This document shows positions 16,518 through 25,819 of a stretch of 64,000 nucleotides of DNA, one piece after another; the first letter of the stretch is position 1, and each line of letters starts with the position of its first letter. Location: assembly GCF_003815655.1 (NCBI RefSeq), contig NZ_CP033917.1:2666001-2730000 (forward strand), written 5' to 3'. The notes beneath the pieces are model-generated. The model was not told where the DNA came from. It worked only from the letters and a program-made list of their open reading frames with translations, and did no database searches. The translations under genes and the position numbers were made by a program. This DNA comes from Chryseobacterium sp. G0201 (lineage in GTDB: Bacteria; Bacteroidota; Bacteroidia; Flavobacteriales; Weeksellaceae).

Positions 16518-17582
16518 GTGAAAAAAATAGCCTACATAGAAATAGACACGCACGCAGAAATTGCACAGGATTTTATAGAAGTCATGCAGGATTCTCGTGA
16601 ATTTGAAGTAGATTATTATTTTTCACAAAGAATTAAAAATCAGATAAAAGAATCAAAAGAAAATATATTTCTGTCTGACAGTTCAATGATTATGGATCAG
16701 TTGAAAATTAAAAAATATGATCTAATCATAATAGGAACTGTACATCGCTATTTTAATACTTTTCAGGCTGTTACTGAGAAATTTAATACAGCAATAATAG
16801 TTCATAACATTAATTTTACCAATATTTCAAAATCTGATTTAATTAAAAATGTCTTGAAAAAAGATATGATCTACAGATTAAAATTATGGTGGAAAGAAGG
16901 ACTTTTTTATTCATCAAAAGTGTATAAAAAGGCAAAAAATCTTTTGGTATTAGATCAGGAATTAGCTTCTGAAAAATATAAATTCCTTCCTCTTTTTTAC
17001 ACTAAAAATATTCAGAATTCTGAGAATAAAGTATTAAAAATAGTAATTCCCGGAGGTGTTTCTCAAATGAGACGAGATTACAAAAGAGTATTTTCAAATA
17101 TAAGAAAATGGGAAAACGATTTAAAACAAGGTTCACAGTCAGATAGCAAATTAATTGAATTTATATTTCTGGGAAAAGCTGAAGGACAGGAATTACACGA
17201 AATAATTGACTTAGAAAAATCTTTAGAACATATTAATATCACCTACTTTTCAGAACGTGTTTCTCAAAATGATTTTGAAAGATGGATGAGTGAAACTGAT
17301 GTTTTATGGTGCCCGATCCAACAGGAAACTGAGTTTTTCAGTCAAAAAGAAATCTACGGAACGACTAAAATGACGGGGAATCTTGGTGATGCCATTAAGT
17401 ATGGAAAACTGGCTGTTTTTCCTAAGAATTATCCCTCAAAATTAGATTTTATTATTCCTGAGAACGATAATTTATTGGAACAGTTTATCCAACTGAAAAA
17501 TATTAAATTCGATTTTCAAAAAAATTATAACAAAAAATCAGTTCAGAAAAATTTAGAAAATGTTTTAAATAATCTGATTTAA
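16518..17582 (+). CDS. Putative glycosyltransferase (GT-B-like)
   Basis: This 354-aa protein starts with GTG at 16518. No domain is fully recognisable, but features suggest a GT-B glycosyltransferase: an N-terminal Rossmann-like half with YDLIIIGTVHRY, then IVIPGGVSQMRRDYKR opening a second half, IEFIFLGKAEG, and a C-terminal YGTTKMTGNLGDAIKYGKLAVFP region that resembles the nucleotide-binding end of such enzymes. It follows methyltransferase and GT2 genes in the same direction. No signal peptide or membrane span. The call is an inference from layout and context. Confidence 0.6.
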   Translation: MKKIAYIEIDTHAEIAQDFIEVMQDSREFEVDYYFSQRIKNQIKESKENIFLSDSSMIMDQLKIKKYDLIIIGTVHRYFNTFQAVTEKFNTAIIVHNINFTNISKSDLIKNVLKKDMIYRLKLWWKEGLFYSSKVYKKAKNLLVLDQELASEKYKFLPLFYTKNIQNSENKVLKIVIPGGVSQMRRDYKRVFSNIRKWENDLKQGSQSDSKLIEFIFLGKAEGQELHEIIDLEKSLEHINITYFSERVSQNDFERWMSETDVLWCPIQQETEFFSQKEIYGTTKMTGNLGDAIKYGKLAVFPKNYPSKLDFIIPENDNLLEQFIQLKNIKFDFQKNYNKKSVQKNLENVLNNLI

Positions 17583-17630
17583 AGCTAAAAACTAAACACC
17601 AAAAACTAAGAACTAAATACACCAAATATC

Positions 17631-19109
17631 CTACTTTATCTTCAAAACGCTTTTAATAAATTTAGCATTCAAATAATCCTCAATCGGGAAGATTTTCGTG
17701 AAATAATTTCCGATATAAATTAATACTAAAACAACGGCCGGTTTGTAAATCAAATTGATAAAATTATTATCAAAAGTAGGCAACACGATGGCAACGGTTA
17801 TTGCTAAAGTACAGATAATTGACACGAATATCATTTCAATCGTTAACGGAGAAACTTTAAAAACAACATAATTAAAAATGATTTTAATAACATTGTAAGT
17901 CGTCAGTGAAATTGCTGTAGATAAGGCGATTCCTATTAATTTAAGATCTGTATTTTTGATGAAATAATAGTTTAGTCCGATCGTTAATCCTGCCAGTAAA
18001 AGCATCACCAAAATATTGAAACGGTAATATTTAGAAAGTGAAATAATATTCCCGTTAAATCCTGTCGCAAGATCAACCAAAACTGCTGATCCCCAGATCC
18101 AAACTACAGGCTCGTATTCTCTTAACATGGTTCCGTTTTTAGGCATAAACTGCGTTAGAAAAGGAAACCCTACCATGATGCACGAAAACAAAACGGCACC
18201 TAAAAAATATAAAGATAAAGACGTTTTTTTGTGAAATCTATCCAGTTCTTCCATATCTCCATCTGCCAATGTTTTATTGATAATGGGTGCTGAAATATTG
18301 AATAACCCCAATTGTGGAATTGAGATCAAAGATATTAGAGCATATAAAACTGAGTAAATTCCGACTTCTTCCATTCCTAAAAATTCACCAATCATAAAGC
18401 TGTTAATAGCTAAATAATTACCAAATGTTCCTAGAAATCCAAAAAAACTATAATTAAAAAACTCTTTCCAGAAATTATTTTTCTTAAAATAATCTGTGCT
18501 GAAATCAAGCTGTATTTTTTCTAATTTATTGGTGTAATAAACATATCCTAAAAGCATTAAAGCAAAGATCCCAAAGAAAAAAGCAAATGCAATTTTCTGT
18601 GATAAAGCGAAATAAAAGAATAAACAAAATGCACCTAAATTGGCTATTTTAGGGAAAAGATTATCAAAAATATTAGAAACAACGATTCTTTTATAATTGG
18701 AAGTGTATTTATTGAAAATTGCACAAAACGAAAGAATTAAAATCAAAGGAAGAATCATTTCCTTCGTCTTCCAGGCTTCCGAAAGTCTGAATTTTGGATA
18801 AAAATAGGGTAGAACGAAAAATATTATACTGAAGACAACGAAATTAATAAGAACAGTAAGCAAAGAAAGTGAAAGCATATTCTGTTTTTTGCTGTCTTTT
18901 TCTACAGTATGAAAAAATTTCACATTCGAGTAAGAAATTCCTAAAACAACAAAAGGAACCAGCATTTCTGCAGTAGGAAGGATGTAGCGCAATTTTCCGT
19001 AAAATTCAAAATCATAAGGGAAAATGAAAATTGCAGAAATTGTACCCAACAAAAAACCAAGATAACCGATAATGGAATATTTGAAGCCTTGCCTCGCTAC
19101 TACGCTCAT
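17631..19109 (-). CDS. Polysaccharide flippase (Wzx/MATE-like membrane protein)
   Basis: This 492-aa polytopic protein has about 12-14 hydrophobic spans, beginning with ARQGFKYSIIGYLGFLLGTI, the usual N-terminus of oligosaccharide flippases. It should move lipid-linked glycan units across the inner membrane. It is convergent with the glycosyltransferase at 16518 and lies nine bases downstream of the FkbM methyltransferase on the same strand, which supports a joint role in surface glycan export. The glycan is unknown. Confidence 0.88.
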   Translation of the reverse strand: MSVVARQGFKYSIIGYLGFLLGTISAIFIFPYDFEFYGKLRYILPTAEMLVPFVVLGISYSNVKFFHTVEKDSKKQNMLSLSLLTVLINFVVFSIIFFVLPYFYPKFRLSEAWKTKEMILPLILILSFCAIFNKYTSNYKRIVVSNIFDNLFPKIANLGAFCLFFYFALSQKIAFAFFFGIFALMLLGYVYYTNKLEKIQLDFSTDYFKKNNFWKEFFNYSFFGFLGTFGNYLAINSFMIGEFLGMEEVGIYSVLYALISLISIPQLGLFNISAPIINKTLADGDMEELDRFHKKTSLSLYFLGAVLFSCIMVGFPFLTQFMPKNGTMLREYEPVVWIWGSAVLVDLATGFNGNIISLSKYYRFNILVMLLLAGLTIGLNYYFIKNTDLKLIGIALSTAISLTTYNVIKIIFNYVVFKVSPLTIEMIFVSIICTLAITVAIVLPTFDNNFINLIYKPAVVLVLIYIGNYFTKIFPIEDYLNAKFIKSVLKIK

Positions 19110-19118
19110 AATAATATT

Positions 19119-19913
19119 TTAAAGGTTCTTAGGTATAAAAATAATGTTGTTGATGTATTCCGTTTTATTTTTTTCGTCGTTAGTGTTTTGTGTTAAGATT
19201 TTTTCCGTAAGTTTTTCAAGCTCAAAATTACGTCTGTTCAGATATCTGGCTTCATATCCCCAAGTTTCAACTTCAGAAATCTCATTCCAGATAGGTTTGT
19301 CGTGATGTCTTTGTTCCATCTCAACCATTAAAGTCGGTAAAAACTGCTGAATGGTCTTTTTAGCACCCAAAAGTGTTTTCATTTCGTTTCCTTCAACGTC
19401 TATCTTGATGAAATCCAGTCTGTTGAAATATTCTATCGCAGCCCAGTCATCTAATTTCATCACTTTTACCTTTTCAGTATAGCTTTTTTCTTCACCTTTT
19501 TCTTTATACAAAGTATTCAGCGTTCCTCGGGACGCTATCATTTTACCATTAATGATCGGAACTTTGAATTCAGCGGTTGTATTTTCGTCAGAAAGTGCTA
19601 AAGGAAGAACGCTTATTCTAGGGAATAATCTTTTTAATCGTCGATACAGTTTTTTGTTGGGTTCAAAAGCGTAGATATGATCATGATCCAACTTGTTTTC
19701 CAACTGATAAAGGAAGGTTCCAACGTTGGCTCCAATATCCAGAATTACGGCTGATTTGTGCAAATATTCTTTGATCCAGACCAATTCTGGTTCTACATTA
19801 CGTGCCGAAAAATTATCTTTATTAAGATGGTTTAAGGTCTTAAAATATCTTTTTTTATAGAAATTCGGACTAATATATTGTAGTTTTTCTGCAATTCTTT
19901 GGTATAAAGACAT
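19119..19913 (-). CDS. FkbM-family methyltransferase
   Basis: This 264-aa protein has the FkbM domain: VILDIGANVGTFLYQL (SAM motif), YAFEPNKKLYRRL, and LDFIKIDVEGNEMKTLLGA near the C-terminal third. The ATG at 19913 (MSLYQRI) is taken as the start because an upstream TTG at 19937 lies inside the promoter -7 element. Such enzymes O-methylate sugars or small molecules. It is coupled to the flippase gene (nine-base gap), suggesting glycan methylation. Confidence 0.88.
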   Translation of the reverse strand: MSLYQRIAEKLQYISPNFYKKRYFKTLNHLNKDNFSARNVEPELVWIKEYLHKSAVILDIGANVGTFLYQLENKLDHDHIYAFEPNKKLYRRLKRLFPRISVLPLALSDENTTAEFKVPIINGKMIASRGTLNTLYKEKGEEKSYTEKVKVMKLDDWAAIEYFNRLDFIKIDVEGNEMKTLLGAKKTIQQFLPTLMVEMEQRHHDKPIWNEISEVETWGYEARYLNRRNFELEKLTEKILTQNTNDEKNKTEYINNIIFIPKNL

Positions 19914-19934
19914 CCTTATTTTTTTGACGAACAG

Positions 19935-19942
19935 CAAAGATA
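19935..19942 (-). promoter_or_regulatory. -7 promoter element of the fkbM-flippase operon
   Basis: The minus strand reads TATCTTTG (TAnnTTTG), 21 bases before the ATG at 19913. Confidence 0.65.
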
Positions 19943-20063
19943 AGCAAAAATGTTAAACTAATGTTAATTTTGTTTGATTGTAATCGTTTGATTATCAGTA
20001 GTAAGTGTAAGACTGTTTTATATAAAATGATTTTTTTATCTAAACATTAACTGTGTTATTGAT

Positions 20064-20729
20064 TTAAGCAAACGGTGTATTCAAAAAATCATTAAAGGGT
20101 TTCATGACTTTAAAAATATTCGCCATATTTTTTGCTGCATTTTTATCTAAAACTTCTTCGTCTTTTAAATTATAAACCACAATGAAGCTTTTTAGTTTTA
20201 AATATTCGCCCATCGGATCTTCTTTTTCAAAACCTTGCGGAACTTTTTTTAATTTATCACCTTGATCAAGTTCAGGGAAGTGTTTTTTGAAATCTTTATT
20301 GTTGATAATTTTAATGAAATCATCTCCATATAAAGAAATTTCTTTTCTCACCTCCTTCAAAACAGAAGATTCGGGCATATAAATTCCGCCTGCCAAAAAT
20401 GATTTTCCGGGTTCGATGTGAAGGTAATATCCGCCTTTCTGACTTCCTTTTCCCATTCCTAAAGAGGCTCCGAAATTGGTTTTGTAAGGGATTTTATCTT
20501 TCGAAAATCTTGTATCTCTGTAAATCCTGAATAATGCTTTTTTAGGATCTAATTTTGCCAGCTCTTCATCAAATTCTCCCATTTCATTGATCAAATCTTC
20601 AAGAAAAGAAATTACATTTTGCTGAGATTCTGTGTAAAGATTTTTATTTTCATTAAACCATTCGCGATTGTTGTTTTTGGTTAACTTTTTTATGAAATCG
20701 AATGTTTTTGTAGAAATGGTAGCGGACAT
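20064..20729 (-). CDS. DUF2461 family protein
   Basis: This 221-aa protein fits the DUF2461 (TIGR02453) family: an N-terminal TFDFIKKLTKNNNREWFNENK, the FRIYRDTRFSKDKIPYKTNFGA core and YYLHIEPGKSFLAGGIYMP. The family is widespread and uncharacterised. It is cytoplasmic. It is alone between divergent promoters, with DEAD-box helicase on the other strand upstream. Confidence 0.9.
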   Translation of the reverse strand: MSATISTKTFDFIKKLTKNNNREWFNENKNLYTESQQNVISFLEDLINEMGEFDEELAKLDPKKALFRIYRDTRFSKDKIPYKTNFGASLGMGKGSQKGGYYLHIEPGKSFLAGGIYMPESSVLKEVRKEISLYGDDFIKIINNKDFKKHFPELDQGDKLKKVPQGFEKEDPMGEYLKLKSFIVVYNLKDEEVLDKNAAKNMANIFKVMKPFNDFLNTPFA

Positions 20730-20754
20730 GTTTTTATTTTAAATCAAATTTAAT

Positions 20755-20786
20755 TAAATCTATTATATTATGCCAAATTTTATATT
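20755..20786 (-). promoter_or_regulatory. Promoter of the DUF2461 gene
   Basis: On the minus strand TTG (20786-20784) is followed after 21 nt by TAAATTTG (20762-20755), a good Bacteroidota promoter match, 25 bases before the ATG. Confidence 0.65.
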
Positions 20787-20977
20787 TGTTTTGATGATTC
20801 ATAATTATTTAACTTAATAACAAATAATTTAATAATCGCCGTCCTGATTGAGGTTTTGTTACATTAAAAATAAAAATTTTATGGTTTTTCTGTTGAAATT
20901 TTAAAATATTTAAGGTTTTGGAAATTAAAATTATTAATTCCGTAATATTATATAAAAAGAAATTCAAATATTTATTG

Positions 20978-20985
20978 TATATTTG
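20978..20985 (+). promoter_or_regulatory. -7 promoter element of the DEAD-box helicase gene
   Basis: TATATTTG matches TAnnTTTG, 20 bases before the ATG at 21006. Confidence 0.65.
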
Positions 20986-21005
20986 CAGAAATTTTATAAT
21001 ATTTA

Positions 21006-22721
21006 ATGAATTTATTTACGGAGTCCAATTTAAGTCCTGACATTCTTAAGGCAGTTGGCGAACTGGGTTATGAAAGCCCAACAGAAATCCAAAAACAGAC
21101 TATCCCTTTTATTCTTTCAGATATTCGCGACTTGATCGCACTTGCGCAAACAGGGACAGGCAAAACAGCAGCGTTTTCGCTTCCGATTTTGGATATGATT
21201 GACGATACGAGTCGCAAAATCCAATTTTTGGTGCTTTGCCCGACACGAGAACTATGTCTTCAGATTTCTAAAGACATAAAAAATTATTCCAAATACATGA
21301 AAGACATCAAAACTACAGCAGTTTACGGTGGAAGCAGTATTATGGATCAAATTAGATCTCTAAAGGACAAGCCACAAATCATTGTAGGTACTCCAGGAAG
21401 AGTTATCGACCTTATCAACAGAAAAGCATTAGACTTTTCTGCTATTCATTGGTTAGTTTTAGACGAAGCTGATGAAATGCTTTCAATGGGTTTCAAAGAC
21501 GAATTGGAAACAATTTTAAGAGAAACTCCTGAAACAAAACAAACTTTCTTATTCTCTGCAACGATGAATAAAGAAGTGGAGAGAATTTCTAAAAATTATC
21601 TTACAAAACCACACCGTATTTCTGTGGGTTCTATTAACGAGGTTAAAAAGAACATCAAACATGAATATTACGTTGTTGGGTACCGTAACAAAAAAGAAGC
21701 TCTTAAGAGATTAATTGATGCAAACCCTAACCAGTATTCAATTTTGTTCTGTAGAACAAGAATGGAAACTCAGGAAGTTGCAGATTTCTTAATGCAGAAT
21801 GGTTACGCAGCTGATGCTCTTCACGGAGATCTTTCTCAGGCGCAGAGAGATACTGTAATGAAGAAATTCAGATTGAAAAATATCGATATTTTGGTTGCAA
21901 CGGACGTTGCGGCGAGAGGATTGGATGTTGATTCATTAACTCACGTTATCCATTACTCTTTACCTGATGATCCTGAAGTATTCGTTCACAGAAGTGGAAG
22001 AACAGGTAGAGCAGGAAAAGACGGGATTTCAATCTCTTTAATCAAGCCTGAAGAAAGCAGAAAATTAAAGCAGATAAAATCTACAACGAAAATTGATATC
22101 GTTGAAAAAATTATTCCAACAGGAAAAGAGGTTATCAAAGCTCAGGTTGGAGGAGTTTTCGAAAAATTATTCACAGAACACGAAGATATATTCGACTTTG
22201 ATGACAGCCTGATCCCGGATCTAAATGCTTTCACAAAAGAAGAATTGGTTCACAAGTTATTGCAGTTCCAATTGAAAGATCTTGCATTGTACTACAAAGA
22301 TAAACATGATCTTGTTGAGCAGAAATTCAGCTCTAGAGATGATGACTATCCTAGAAGAGACAGAGATAGAGGTCGTGACAGAGACAGAAGCAGAGGAGAT
22401 CGCGATAACAGAAGTGGAGACAGAGACAGAGGAGGAAGAGAACGTGCTGGAAAACCAAGAAGAAAAAATGAAGATATGGTAAGATTCTTCTTCAACTTGG
22501 GTAAGAAAGATCAATTGAAAAAATTAGATGTTTTAGATATTATCAACAAAGCAACTACACCTGCGGGAGGTAGCAAAAAAAGAGCTGAAATTGGTGACAT
22601 CGAAATTTTAGAGAAATTCTCTTTCTTTGAAATTGAAAAATCATTTAAAGGAGAGCTTTTGAATAATATTGCATCAATGAAATTCAAAGGGAAAGACATG
22701 AGAGCTGAAGAGGCGAATTAA
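21006..22721 (+). CDS. DEAD-box RNA helicase with RD/RG-rich linker and DbpA-type RNA-binding domain
   Basis: This 571-aa helicase has the Q motif (TEIQKQTIP), AQTGTGKT (Walker A), PTRELC, GTPGRV, LDEADEML (DEAD), SATM, ATDVAARGLD and [11 protein letters not shown] low-complexity Arg/Asp/Gly linker follows (about residues 446-490), then a C-terminal DbpA-like RNA-binding domain (about 491-562). It resembles DeaD/CsdA helicases that remodel rRNA during ribosome assembly or at low temperature. It ends in a terminator at 22741. The family is certain; the paralogue name is less so, so no symbol is given. Confidence 0.94.
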   Translation: MNLFTESNLSPDILKAVGELGYESPTEIQKQTIPFILSDIRDLIALAQTGTGKTAAFSLPILDMIDDTSRKIQFLVLCPTRELCLQISKDIKNYSKYMKDIKTTAVYGGSSIMDQIRSLKDKPQIIVGTPGRVIDLINRKALDFSAIHWLVLDEADEMLSMGFKDELETILRETPETKQTFLFSATMNKEVERISKNYLTKPHRISVGSINEVKKNIKHEYYVVGYRNKKEALKRLIDANPNQYSILFCRTRMETQEVADFLMQNGYAADALHGDLSQAQRDTVMKKFRLKNIDILVATDVAARGLDVDSLTHVIHYSLPDDPEVFVHRSGRTGRAGKDGISISLIKPEESRKLKQIKSTTKIDIVEKIIPTGKEVIKAQVGGVFEKLFTEHEDIFDFDDSLIPDLNAFTKEELVHKLLQFQLKDLALYYKDKHDLVEQKFSSRDDDYPRRDRDRGRDRDRSRGDRDNRSGDRDRGGRERAGKPRRKNEDMVRFFFNLGKKDQLKKLDVLDIINKATTPAGGSKKRAEIGDIEILEKFSFFEIEKSFKGELLNNIASMKFKGKDMRAEEAN

Positions 22722-22740
22722 TACTCATTCCAAACTATAT

Positions 22741-22766
22741 AAACCGGCATCAAGCCGGTTTTTTTG
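22741..22766 (+). terminator. Terminator after the DEAD-box helicase gene
   Basis: An 8-bp stem (22741-22748 against 22754-22761) is followed by a T run. Confidence 0.88.
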
Positions 22767-22870
22767 TTTGATAATCAGGCGGTAAGCTAATGTTAACAAA
22801 ACTTAACGTCAGATAGTTTCAGGTAAGGTGCTTTTTTAGGAAATTTGCACAAAATTATAAATACTTAAAA

Positions 22871-23509
22871 ATGGGAATTGGTAATATTTTCCACGCTTTT
22901 CAACCAAAAGACAAAATCTTCTTTGTGCTTTTCGAAAAAGTAACAGAGAACCTAGTTGCAATGTCTGAAGAATTCAACACCGGTATCAAAGATTTCGATC
23001 TTAACGATGACTCTATGTTGAAGAAAATGAGCGACTATGAACACAAAAACGATGAGCTTACTCATGAAATTTTTGTAGAATTGGGTAAAAACTTTATCAC
23101 TCCTTTCGACCGTGAAGATATTCACACGTTGGCTACTGGTTTAGATGATATCGCTGATTATATTTACGCTTCAACAAAATATATCTTCTTATACAAATCT
23201 CCTGAGCTTAAGGCTTATTCAGATTTCTCTCTATTGATTCACAAAGCTTGTCTGGAAATCCAGAACGCAATGAAAAACCTTAAAGGGTTTAAAAATATGG
23301 AGCAGGTAAAAGAAGCTTGTATCAAAGTAAATTCTATTGAAAATATTGCAGATGATCTTCTTTCTAATTCTATGGTAGAATTGTTTGAAACAAACGATGC
23401 TATCAATATTATCAAAGTTTCATCTGTACTTAATTATCTTGAAATAGTAACCGATAAGGCAGAAGATGTTGCCAATACTATTGAGAACATCATGATTAAA
23501 TACGCCTAA
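22871..23509 (+). CDS. DUF47 (PhoU-like) partner of the Pit transporter
   Basis: This 212-aa all-helical cytoplasmic protein of the DUF47/PhoU_div family has regularly spaced acidic residues (ITPFDREDIHTLATGLDDIADYI and a closing KAEDVANTIENIM) typical of the family's metal-binding helices. It is 14 bases upstream of a pit gene. In other bacteria DUF47 proteins are encoded with Pit and control its activity. It therefore probably tunes phosphate uptake. Confidence 0.93.
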   Translation: MGIGNIFHAFQPKDKIFFVLFEKVTENLVAMSEEFNTGIKDFDLNDDSMLKKMSDYEHKNDELTHEIFVELGKNFITPFDREDIHTLATGLDDIADYIYASTKYIFLYKSPELKAYSDFSLLIHKACLEIQNAMKNLKGFKNMEQVKEACIKVNSIENIADDLLSNSMVELFETNDAINIIKVSSVLNYLEIVTDKAEDVANTIENIMIKYA

Positions 23510-23523
23510 ACAATATAACAAAA

Positions 23524-24666
23524 ATGGAATTTCCGATTTTACTTGTAGTTATTATTGCACTGGCTTTAATTTTCGATTATATCAATGGTTTTCATGATGC
23601 GGCCAATTCAATCGCTACTATTGTTTCTACAAAAGTTTTAACTCCATTCCAGGCTGTACTTTGGGCAGCTCTTTGGAATTTTGCGGCTTTCTTTATTGCT
23701 GCTTATATTATTGGAGAATTTAAAATTGGTAATACAATTGCCAAAACGGTTAACGAGAACTTTATTACATTAGAAGTCATATTTTCGGGTCTTATCGCTG
23801 CGATAGCCTGGAACCTTTTAACATGGTGGTTTGGGATTCCTTCATCATCATCGCACACTTTGATCGGTGGATTCTTAGGAGCGGCTTTAATGCATGCTTT
23901 TATGATGGATTATCATGATGTGGTGGCTACTCAACCTAGTTTAGGGACTTGGGAAACTTTTAAAGCAGCTGCTTATCAGGTTACACAGCAGAGCGTTGTT
24001 AAATTTGATAAAGTGATTCCTATTTTCTTATTCATTTTTATGGCTCCGATTATAGGGATGATCATTTCGATCATTATTACGCTAATCATTGTTCATCTTT
24101 ATAAAAAATCGAATCCTCATAAAGCAGATCAATCATTTAAGAGATTACAGTTGGCTTCTTCAGCTTTGTTTAGTTTAGGACATGGTCTGAATGATGCACA
24201 GAAAGTAATGGGTATTATTGGAGCTGCGATGATCTATTATCACGTGAATATGCTTCAGGATCCTGTTTATCTTAATATTCCTTCTGCGGGACGTTTCGAT
24301 TATTTTGCACAACATTATATTTGGGTTCCTTTGGTTTCTTTCATCGCAATTGCATTGGGTACAATGAGTGGCGGTTGGAAGATCATTAAAACAATGGGAA
24401 CTAAAATCACAAAAGTAACTTCATTGGAAGGGGTAAGTGCTGAAACAGCGGGTGCAATTACTTTATTTATTACAGACCATTTTGGTATTCCTGTATCTAC
24501 AACACACACGATCACAGGTTCTATCATCGGGGTTGGATTAACAAAAAGAATTTCCGCAGTAAGATGGGGGATTACCGTAAGCTTACTTTGGGCTTGGGTA
24601 TTAACGATTCCTATCTCAGCAATTGTTGCCGGAATTACCTATCTTTTGGTTACATTTTTAACTTAA
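23524..24666 (+). CDS. pit: Inorganic phosphate transporter, PiT family
   Basis: This 380-aa inner-membrane protein has about ten spans and the two inverted PiT signature repeats: DYINGFHDAANSIATIVSTK near the N-terminus and GHGLNDAQKVMGIIG in the second half, plus WWFGIPSSSSHTLIGG and FGIPVSTTHTITGSIIG. It imports phosphate (as metal-phosphate) with protons. It forms an operon with the DUF47 gene and ends with a terminator. It complements the phosphoester-degrading locus at the window's start, though the two are not adjacent. Confidence 0.96.
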   Translation: MEFPILLVVIIALALIFDYINGFHDAANSIATIVSTKVLTPFQAVLWAALWNFAAFFIAAYIIGEFKIGNTIAKTVNENFITLEVIFSGLIAAIAWNLLTWWFGIPSSSSHTLIGGFLGAALMHAFMMDYHDVVATQPSLGTWETFKAAAYQVTQQSVVKFDKVIPIFLFIFMAPIIGMIISIIITLIIVHLYKKSNPHKADQSFKRLQLASSALFSLGHGLNDAQKVMGIIGAAMIYYHVNMLQDPVYLNIPSAGRFDYFAQHYIWVPLVSFIAIALGTMSGGWKIIKTMGTKITKVTSLEGVSAETAGAITLFITDHFGIPVSTTHTITGSIIGVGLTKRISAVRWGITVSLLWAWVLTIPISAIVAGITYLLVTFLT

Positions 24667-24690
24667 AATAGAAATTTAAATAACAATCAT

Positions 24691-24720
24691 AAACTTTGTC
24701 CATTTGGGCAAAGTTTTTTG
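24691..24720 (+). terminator. Terminator after pit
   Basis: An 11-bp stem with one G-U pair (24691-24701 against 24706-24716) and a 4-nt loop runs into a T tract. The final TTG may also be the -33 element of the next promoter. Confidence 0.8.
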
Positions 24721-24751
24721 TTTTATAAAGCCCTGAAAAATCGTATTTTTG
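24718..24751 (+). promoter_or_regulatory. Promoter of the polyprenyl synthetase gene
   Basis: TTG (24718-24720) and TATTTTTG (24744-24751) are 23 nt apart. The -7 element covers an upstream TTG start at 24749, favouring the ATG at 24770. Confidence 0.65.
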
Positions 24752-24769
24752 TGGAAATTATATGATTTT

Positions 24770-25741
24770 ATGGAATTTTTAGACAGATACCAACAAATTG
24801 TTGCGGACGCCATTACTAAGTACACTTTTAAAGATAAACCTACGGAATTGTATGATCCGATGAATTACATCATTTCCCACGGTGGAAAACGTCTTCGTCC
24901 GATCATGGTTTTAATGGCTTGTGATTTATTTGGAGGTGATCTTAAACAGGCGATAAAACCCGCTTTGGCGATCGAATTTTTCCATAACTTCACTTTGATC
25001 CATGATGATATTATGGATGAAGCTCCTTTAAGAAGAAATAAACCTACGATTCATACTTTACACGGGATCAATGTAGGAATTCTTTCTGGGGATGGATTAA
25101 TGTTAAAGGCATATAAATTCTTTGAAGATCTTGAACCTGAGATTTTTAAAGCTTGTGTTAGGATTTTCACGCATACCGGACTTTTACTATGTGAAGGTCA
25201 ACAATACGATATCAATTTTGAAACACAGGAAAATGTGACGTTTGATGATTATATCAGAATGATCACGTACAAAACAGGTGTTTTAAGCGCATCTTCATTC
25301 GAGATCGGATCATTGATCGCTAAAGCTAATTTTAAAGATGCTAAAGCAATTTTCAATTTCGGAAAACATATCGGGATCGCTTTCCAGATTATGGATGATT
25401 ATTTGGATGTATTTGGAGATCAGGCTCAGTTTGGAAAAAAACATGCAGGAGATATTTACGAAAACAAAAAGACGGTCCTATATCTGATGGCGAGAGAGCA
25501 TGCAACAGACGAAGAAAGAAAAGAACTCGACTATTGGTATTCTAAAAAGACAGATAATATCGACAAAGTTTATAATGTTGAAAAGATCTTCAGACGAACT
25601 AAAGTTGACGAAAAAGCCTTGCGTTTGATCGAAAAACACAACGAGATCGGTCAAAGCTACCTTAAAAAAATAGATATTCCGGAAGAGAAGAAAAAGCCCT
25701 TCATAGAGTTGGCAAATTATCTTTTGAGAAGAGAGAGTTAA
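24770..25741 (+). CDS. Polyprenyl diphosphate synthase (trans-isoprenyl synthase)
   Basis: This 323-aa enzyme has the first aspartate-rich motif LIHDDIMDEA, the GKRLRP substrate-binding motif near residue 46, and the second aspartate-rich motif FQIMDDYLDVFGD with GKKHAGDIYENKKT. It condenses isopentenyl diphosphate units into a long all-trans chain, likely the menaquinone side chain (IspB-like). Product length cannot be read with confidence. The start at 24770 is preferred because the upstream in-frame TTG lies in the promoter. Confidence 0.93.
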   Translation: MEFLDRYQQIVADAITKYTFKDKPTELYDPMNYIISHGGKRLRPIMVLMACDLFGGDLKQAIKPALAIEFFHNFTLIHDDIMDEAPLRRNKPTIHTLHGINVGILSGDGLMLKAYKFFEDLEPEIFKACVRIFTHTGLLLCEGQQYDINFETQENVTFDDYIRMITYKTGVLSASSFEIGSLIAKANFKDAKAIFNFGKHIGIAFQIMDDYLDVFGDQAQFGKKHAGDIYENKKTVLYLMAREHATDEERKELDYWYSKKTDNIDKVYNVEKIFRRTKVDEKALRLIEKHNEIGQSYLKKIDIPEEKKKPFIELANYLLRRES

Positions 25742-25746
25742 AATAT

Positions 25747-25800
25747 AGGTAACAGGAAATAGGGCTTAGGATTTAGTAAATCACCTAAGCCCTAATTTCT
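25747..25800. repeat. Iterated-word spacer with a strong hairpin
   Basis: A perfect 10-bp stem (25761-25770 against 25784-25793) encloses a smaller palindrome (gattt/aaatc). It lies between the synthase and GSCFA genes and could act as an RNA hairpin or processing site. The T tract after it is short. Confidence 0.6.
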
Positions 25801-25819
25801 AAACCCTCATCCCTTACAA

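Noticed and set aside
14683..19913. A complete capsule or O-antigen locus
   Set aside because: Only methyltransferases, two glycosyltransferases and a flippase are present; no polymerase, ligase or export genes are seen.
22257..22514. Ser/Val-rich and Glu/Thr-rich ORFs over the helicase linker
   Set aside because: They are frame shadows of the repetitive Arg/Asp/Gly linker, not independent genes.
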